A program made the position numbers and the translations under genes. The notes beneath the pieces are model-generated. The model was not told where the DNA came from and searched no databases. It saw nothing but the letters and a program-made list of their open reading frames with translations. This document shows, piece by piece, positions 60,279-64,000 of a stretch of 64,000 nucleotides of DNA. This stretch comes from Streptomyces sp. NBC_00457. Its GTDB lineage: Bacteria > Actinomycetota > Actinomycetes > Streptomycetales > Streptomycetaceae. Positions within the stretch are counted from its first letter, which is position 1; every line of letters starts with the position of its first letter. The DNA lies in NCBI RefSeq assembly GCF_036014015.1, contig NZ_CP107905.1, forward strand, positions 1,860,001 to 1,924,000, written 5' to 3'.

Positions 60279-61529
60279 GTGCAGGCTATGCGTGGCGTCC
60301 AAGGGGTCTTGGGTATCCCCGCACCTATCAACGAACCGATGTTCAGCACGGTGGAGCGGGACCGGCGCTGGGGTCGCCTGCGGGCCTTGATGGACGAGGA
60401 GGGCGTGGAGCTGCTGATCGTCCTGCCCGCCTGGGTCACCTCGGACTCGCTCTACATTGCCGACACGATCGGCGTCACCATCTTTCCGCGAGAGGGTGAC
60501 CCGATCCTGATCCTCGGCGGTGAGCACAGCAACTACGCCGTGGAGCGTCCGCACTGGATCGACGACCGGATGAGCGCGACGCCGTTCGGCTCGACTGCTC
60601 CCGAGTACGGGCTGGTCACCGCCGAGGTGCTTCGCCGACGCGGCCTCGTCGGCCGACGTACGGCGATCGCCGGGCTACGCGGCGACGAGTACTCATCAGT
60701 GCGGCAGCCCGAGGGGTATGCCGCACACACCACGGTGTCACGCATCGCAGAAGCCGTCGGCGGCGAGAACATCGTCGACGGGACCGCGATCCTTGGACGC
60801 GCACGGTACGTCAAGGGCGTGGAGGAGATCGCCCGCCTGGCCGCCAGCGTGCGTGTGGGCGAGGCATCGCTCGCTGCCATGGCGGACTCGGCCCGAGAGG
60901 GCGTAGCCCAGGCCGAGGTGTTCGGGCAGATGCTGTTGGCCCAAGTCCGGGCCGGCGCAGACGTACTGCACATCGCCTGGGCACCCGGCCCCTGGGGCGC
61001 AATGCGGCATCGATACGTAACCCCGCCGCCGGGAGTCCTCGAGCGGGGCACGTACGTCGCCACAGAGCTGATGCCCGAGATCCGGGGCTACCAGGCCCAG
61101 GTTGCCCAGCCCTTGGTGGTCGGTTCTCCGTCGGCCCGGGCGCGCGACATCTTCGAGCGCAACGCAGCGGCGTTCGACATCGCCCTGGAAACGATGCGGC
61201 CGGGGAAACGGTGGGGTGACGTCTTCGCAGCCGTGGAGTCCGTAGCGGGCGCGGACGACGGACACATGCTCACCCTCCTCCACGGCCGGGGGCTCGGCAA
61301 CGACGGACCACTGCTCATTCCCGACCGCGACCGGTCCCACGTGGCCGAGTTGCCGATCACGGCGAACACCACATTCATCCTCAAGCCGTTCCTCGAGGTA
61401 CCCGAGGCTCCCGTCCCTTCCCCGCGAACCCACGATGTCACGTGGGGTGACACCGTCGTCGTGACCGAGACGGGCGCCGAGAGGCTGGGGACGCGTCGGC
61501 GTGAGCTGACCGTCGTCGACCAAGCGTGA
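60279..61529 (+). CDS. M24-fold (creatinase/prolidase-like) protein, probably non-peptidase
   Basis: A 416-residue protein with an N-terminal creatinase-like domain (DRRWGRLRALMDEEGVELLIV) and a C-terminal pita-bread domain (about 180-410). The GTG at 60279 has GAGGAG upstream. The metal-ligand set of M24 peptidases is incomplete: the expected D-x10-D pair becomes YVATELMPEIRGY, and the HG motif appears as HGRGLGNDGP, with FILKPFLE at the end. It may therefore be a metal-free hydrolase like creatinase, acting on a C-N bond of a pathway compound. It is divergent from the ECF operon. Confidence 0.75.
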   Translation: MQAMRGVQGVLGIPAPINEPMFSTVERDRRWGRLRALMDEEGVELLIVLPAWVTSDSLYIADTIGVTIFPREGDPILILGGEHSNYAVERPHWIDDRMSATPFGSTAPEYGLVTAEVLRRRGLVGRRTAIAGLRGDEYSSVRQPEGYAAHTTVSRIAEAVGGENIVDGTAILGRARYVKGVEEIARLAASVRVGEASLAAMADSAREGVAQAEVFGQMLLAQVRAGADVLHIAWAPGPWGAMRHRYVTPPPGVLERGTYVATELMPEIRGYQAQVAQPLVVGSPSARARDIFERNAAAFDIALETMRPGKRWGDVFAAVESVAGADDGHMLTLLHGRGLGNDGPLLIPDRDRSHVAELPITANTTFILKPFLEVPEAPVPSPRTHDVTWGDTVVVTETGAERLGTRRRELTVVDQA

Positions 61530-61689
61530 CAGCGGGGCCCGGCGCACGTGAGACGCACCGGCCGACGTCACACAGGTGTTACTGACCTTGCCGACCTGAT
61601 GTCGTGCGGGCTGGCAAGCTGCGGTTGTCGCAGTAGGCCGGTTACCTGCGCACCCGCAACGGCGGGCAAGCTCACCTCGCACCGACGGG

Positions 61690-61860
61690 ATTTCGCGAGC
61701 ACATCCGGATGCAGGCGGCCGAGTCGTTCGCCCTGGTGTCGGCCCCCTGGGACACGAAAGTGCCGCAGCCGCCAAGCAGTTACGCGTCAGCATGCCGTCG
61801 GCACAGCGATGGCGCCGGGCCTGGGAGCAGGGCAAAACGTCGCGGGTTTCCCGCGTTGAT
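61690..61860 (+). pseudogene. IS630-type transposase N-terminal fragment
   Basis: The plus strand reads REHIRMQAAESFALVSAPW in one frame and then RQAAKQLRVSMPSAQRWRRA in another. That is the helix-turn-helix start of IS630-family transposases, broken by a frameshift. The DDE domain is absent. It lies between the M24 gene and the deazaflavin reductase, near the right edge of the island. Confidence 0.5.
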
Positions 61861-61948
61861 GGCAGTGGGTGGTGTAACTGACCTAGGTCGTTCCGGCGGG
61901 AATGGTCGGTGGCAAGCAGGTTGATGCCGGACTTGGCCAGTTGGTTCA

Positions 61949-62494
61949 TCAGGCTGTGGGGTCATTTCTCGCGGATGGCGGGGTGGAGGCTTGTCCCTGC
62001 ACACGCTCCAGCACGACGACGGGGATCTGCCTGCCTGAGGCTTCCTCGAACTTGGCAAACTTCGGCACAAGCGCGATCTCTTTCGCCCAGATCCGCTCCC
62101 GCTCCGCGCCCTGCGCGAGCCGCGCCACGACTGGCACGATCTCCTTGCCCACCTCGACCGTTGTCTGCGGATTCGCCATCAGATTGCGATACCACGCAGG
62201 ATGATCGGGACTGCCGCCATGAGTACCAAAGACGGCCCAGTTGTCACCGACCGGCAGAAAAAACAACGGGTTGATCCGTTCACGCCCAGTCTTGGCCCCG
62301 GTGTTGTGCACCAGGATCAGGGGCATGCCGGGGCGTTCTTCGAAGCCAGGAACTCGAGGTGGGACGGGGCGGCCCGCAGCGAACTCTTCCTCACTGCTCC
62401 AAGCCGCGTACCCGCCACTGGCCCGGACCCCGGCGATGATCCGCTCGTTCCAGTCGTTGATGCCAGGGGACTCGGCCTCGTTGGCACTGGGCAT
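61949..62494 (-). CDS. Deazaflavin (F420)-dependent nitroreductase family (Ddn-like)
   Basis: A 181-residue split-barrel protein. Family blocks are PLILVHNTGAKTGRERINPLFFLP, VGDNWAVFGTHGGSPDHPAWYRNLMANP and VVVLERVQG at the end. Relatives bind F420 and reduce nitro groups or quinones. The start at 62494 gives a normal family length; the next start upstream overlaps the divergent TetR start. It is probably repressed by that TetR protein and may detoxify quinones. Confidence 0.85.
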   Translation of the reverse strand: MPSANEAESPGINDWNERIIAGVRASGGYAAWSSEEEFAAGRPVPPRVPGFEERPGMPLILVHNTGAKTGRERINPLFFLPVGDNWAVFGTHGGSPDHPAWYRNLMANPQTTVEVGKEIVPVVARLAQGAERERIWAKEIALVPKFAKFEEASGRQIPVVVLERVQGQASTPPSARNDPTA

Positions 62495-62496
62495 GG

Positions 62497-62521
62497 ATGC
62501 GTCAGTCAGGCTCGGACGCAT
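62497..62521. promoter_or_regulatory. Inverted repeat between divergent starts
   Basis: ATGCGTC (62497-62503) and GACGCAT (62515-62521) are exact inverted copies spaced by 11 bp. They fill the 25-bp gap between the Ddn-like start (62494) and TetR start (62520), so TetR binding would block both. Confidence 0.6.
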
Positions 62522-63167
62522 GGCTACAACTGGGCCGCAAGGCGCCATCAGGCGCCGCGCGCCGCGTGTGGACGCGATACGCAACCGGGAAGTGATCCTC
62601 GATGTCGCCTCCGAAGCAATGGCCTCACAGGACGCTGCGGTGGACGCGCGCGAGATTGCCCGCCTCAGCGGTGTGGGCATGGGCACCCTCCACCGTCACT
62701 TCCCGAAAAAGGAAGATCTCGTCCAAACGGTCCTGCGGAGGGACTTCTCCAGGTGGGCGGAGTCCGCTCGCCAGGCGGCGGTCGGGGCCGAAGACCCCTG
62801 GGCGGCACTGACCGACTTCTACCAGCAGGCACTGACCGGCTACGCGCGCCACCGCGTCATCGTGGAACACTTCGCGTTGACCTGGTCGGAACCCGACCTG
62901 GAGGGCATCCAGCAGCTTCGCCTCGTCCTCGAGCAACTGCGCGCCCGCGCCACGGAGCAACTGCGCCCAGGCGTGACCACCGACGACCTACTGCTCCTGC
63001 TGGTCTCACTGGGCCACGCCGTCCAGATCACCGACAAGTGCCGCCCGCAGATGTGGAACAGGCTGCTGCGAATCTCCCTCGACGGCCTGCGCGCCGACCA
63101 CCGCGAACCACTTCCCGCCGATGCGTCATCGGACACTCACCGCCCGAACCCGGACCGGAAACCCTGA
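62520..63167 (+). CDS. TetR-family transcriptional regulator
   Basis: A 215-residue protein. The helix-turn-helix lies at about 20-70: REVILDVASEAMASQDAAVD, then DAREIARLSGVGMGTLHRHFPKKEDLVQTVL. A variable C-terminal ligand domain follows. The ATG at 62520 is chosen because it gives a standard TetR N terminus; it overlaps a dyad. It is divergent from the F420-dependent reductase, the usual arrangement for TetR control of Ddn-like genes. Confidence 0.9.
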   Translation: MATTGPQGAIRRRAPRVDAIRNREVILDVASEAMASQDAAVDAREIARLSGVGMGTLHRHFPKKEDLVQTVLRRDFSRWAESARQAAVGAEDPWAALTDFYQQALTGYARHRVIVEHFALTWSEPDLEGIQQLRLVLEQLRARATEQLRPGVTTDDLLLLLVSLGHAVQITDKCRPQMWNRLLRISLDGLRADHREPLPADASSDTHRPNPDRKP

Positions 63168-63414
63168 TCAGGCAAGCCTTCTCACCCGCGGCGAGGTCGT
63201 GACACAAGAACGCGAACAAGTGGCACTCCCGCACCTCATCGCCGCGTCGACCAGCAGAGTCCACCACACCGATCCGCTTCGGGGCCACTCCCCAGCAGAG
63301 CGCCTGGCCGACGCCCGACCAGCGCGCGACCCGTGGTCGTTGTCGCGCGGCCTCGTCCAGCCGATCTCCGCAAGCGTCTGCTTGACGCCTTGCTTCACTC
63401 GCGACGCCTGTCCG
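63168..63414. other. Intergenic, no gene recognised
   Basis: About 247 bp between convergent TetR and MarR genes. No clear hairpin or coding frame was recognised. Confidence 0.4.
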
Positions 63415-63885
63415 CTACTTCGTTCCGTTCCGGCGTGATCGAACCGCCGATTCCCCAGCCCCGACGTTGCGCGCATCGATCGCGTGGAGCAGCTTCTTGA
63501 GCTCATGACGCTCGCCGGACTCGAGTTGGGCCATCAGGCGGTCATCGGCGACGCGCACCGCTGCTTCGGCCCGCTTGAACAGGGCCCTGCCCTTGGGTGT
63601 CAGCTTGGCGGGCAGGCTTCTGCCCGACGGCACGGTGGCCGGTCGCGCGATCGCGCCCATCTCCTGCAGATCCCGCACGACCTTGTTCATCGCCTGCGGC
63701 GACACGCCGGCATGACGGGCCAACTCAGCGTTGGACTGAGACGGGAACATGGACAAGTTGCGCATGCACACGAACTCCGGCAATCCGATGCCGAGCGGCT
63801 GGAGCTCCGCTGCCACTAGCGGACGCAGTGCGGCCATCACCTGGTAGAGCAGGAAGCCCAACGGCTGATCTTCATCGTCATGCAT
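63415..63885 (-). CDS. MarR-family transcriptional regulator
   Basis: A 156-residue protein. The winged helix lies at about 35-105 (MRNLSMFPSQSNAELARHAGVSPQAMNKVVRDLQEMGAIAR) with the wing in ATVPSGRSLPAKLTPKGR, and helices at both ends for dimerisation. The ATG at 63885 directly abuts the palindrome TGTCAAGTAGTTTGACA, so it is a strong autoregulation candidate; an ATG nine codons earlier would put the operator inside the gene. The same TCAA-N5-TTGA motif precedes three catabolic operons, making this the best regulator candidate for the island. Confidence 0.85.
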   Translation of the reverse strand: MHDDEDQPLGFLLYQVMAALRPLVAAELQPLGIGLPEFVCMRNLSMFPSQSNAELARHAGVSPQAMNKVVRDLQEMGAIARPATVPSGRSLPAKLTPKGRALFKRAEAAVRVADDRLMAQLESGERHELKKLLHAIDARNVGAGESAVRSRRNGTK

Positions 63886-63901
63886 GTCAAGTAGTTTGAC
63901 A
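63885..63901. promoter_or_regulatory. TCAA-N5-TTGA operator, copy 5, at MarR start
   Basis: TGTCAAGTAGTTTGACA is a dyad with arms TGTCAA and TTGACA, overlapping the MarR start codon. It matches the motif found before the three catabolic operons. Confidence 0.65.
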
Positions 63902-63924
63902 CACCGTGGCATGCTGATCGGGCA

Positions 63925-64000
63925 GTGACTGCACTGCCCAGCCGGGGCGCCGGGACCTTCAGCACCTGGGCCACGAAGGCCGATTGGTTCGAAGAACCGA
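63925..64000 (+). CDS. Possible start of a divergent gene (partial)
   Basis: A GTG at 63925 opens a frame to the window end (25 codons, reading VTALPSRGAGTFSTWATKAD, then WFEEP) with actinobacterial third-position bias. It would share the MarR operator. There is no clear ribosome site and too little sequence to identify a family. Confidence 0.25.
   Translation, partial: MTALPSRGAGTFSTWATKADWFEEP

Noticed and set aside
1..64000. CRISPR arrays, rRNA or tRNA genes
   Set aside because: No regularly spaced repeats of 24-37 bp and no rRNA or complete tRNA pattern were seen on either strand by eye.

Overview
The window is high-GC actinobacterial DNA, almost certainly from a Streptomyces chromosome. 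The evidence is strong G/C third-position bias, frequent GTG starts, Tat and lipoprotein signals, AfsQ-like and NarL-like two-component pairs, cyanase, ArsI/ArsR genes, GT39 and GtrA-type glycosyltransferases, and IS256/IS5/Tn3/IS630 relics. No rRNA, tRNA or CRISPR array was seen. All functions are read from sequence motifs; no database search was run.

Layout. 1-9.4 kb is housekeeping or secreted: the tail of a DMT exporter, a DUF2510/LURP-one protein, a Tat-exported phospholipase C, an AfsQ1/AfsQ2-like two-component operon ending in a GerMN lipoprotein, a DUF3152 putative metalloprotease, and a membrane-protein/lipoprotein pair. 9.4-14.1 kb is detoxification: a PAS-AraC regulator divergent from cyanase and a formate/nitrite-type channel, then an arsenic module (arsI-like lyase, flavoprotein, arsR). 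14.2-14.9 kb holds two gene fragments. 14.9-20.5 kb is a divergent pair of Tat-exported carbohydrate enzymes, each with a LacI-type palindrome about 22 bp before its start. 20.5-24.1 kb holds a gamma-glutamyltransferase, its divergent LysR regulator and a DHFR-fold protein. 24.2-27.1 kb holds an orphan double-glycine-leader peptide gene, an intact IS256-family element and a broken IS5-type transposase.

27.4-37.7 kb is envelope related: sulfurtransferase, DedA, GT87-like, GT2-GtrA, GT39/ArnT-like, an OmpR-type regulator with its kinase, and an SGNH esterase. An 11-bp-spaced repeat lies before both the glycosyltransferase operon and the regulator gene.

38-63.9 kb is an aromatic-catabolism island broken up by pseudogenes, a MerR-HEAT pair, a Tn3 relic and a NarL-type two-component pair. 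Its core is three minus-strand operons: (i) flavin reductase, acyl-CoA-dehydrogenase-type flavin monooxygenase, FAH hydrolase and extradiol dioxygenase; (ii) homogentisate-dioxygenase-like bicupin, MDR dehydrogenase, metallo-beta-lactamase hydrolase, tandem-ABM protein and PNPOx-like protein; (iii) two DsbA/HCCA-isomerase-like proteins, an ECF importer with a fused membrane-ATPase-ATPase subunit, EcfT and a class II aldolase. A degenerate M24 protein is divergent from (iii). The motif TCAA-N5-TTGA precedes all three operons and overlaps the start of a MarR gene at the right end. This suggests one MarR-controlled pathway for uptake, hydroxylation and meta-cleavage of an unidentified, probably multi-ring aromatic compound. 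This is the most interesting system in the window.
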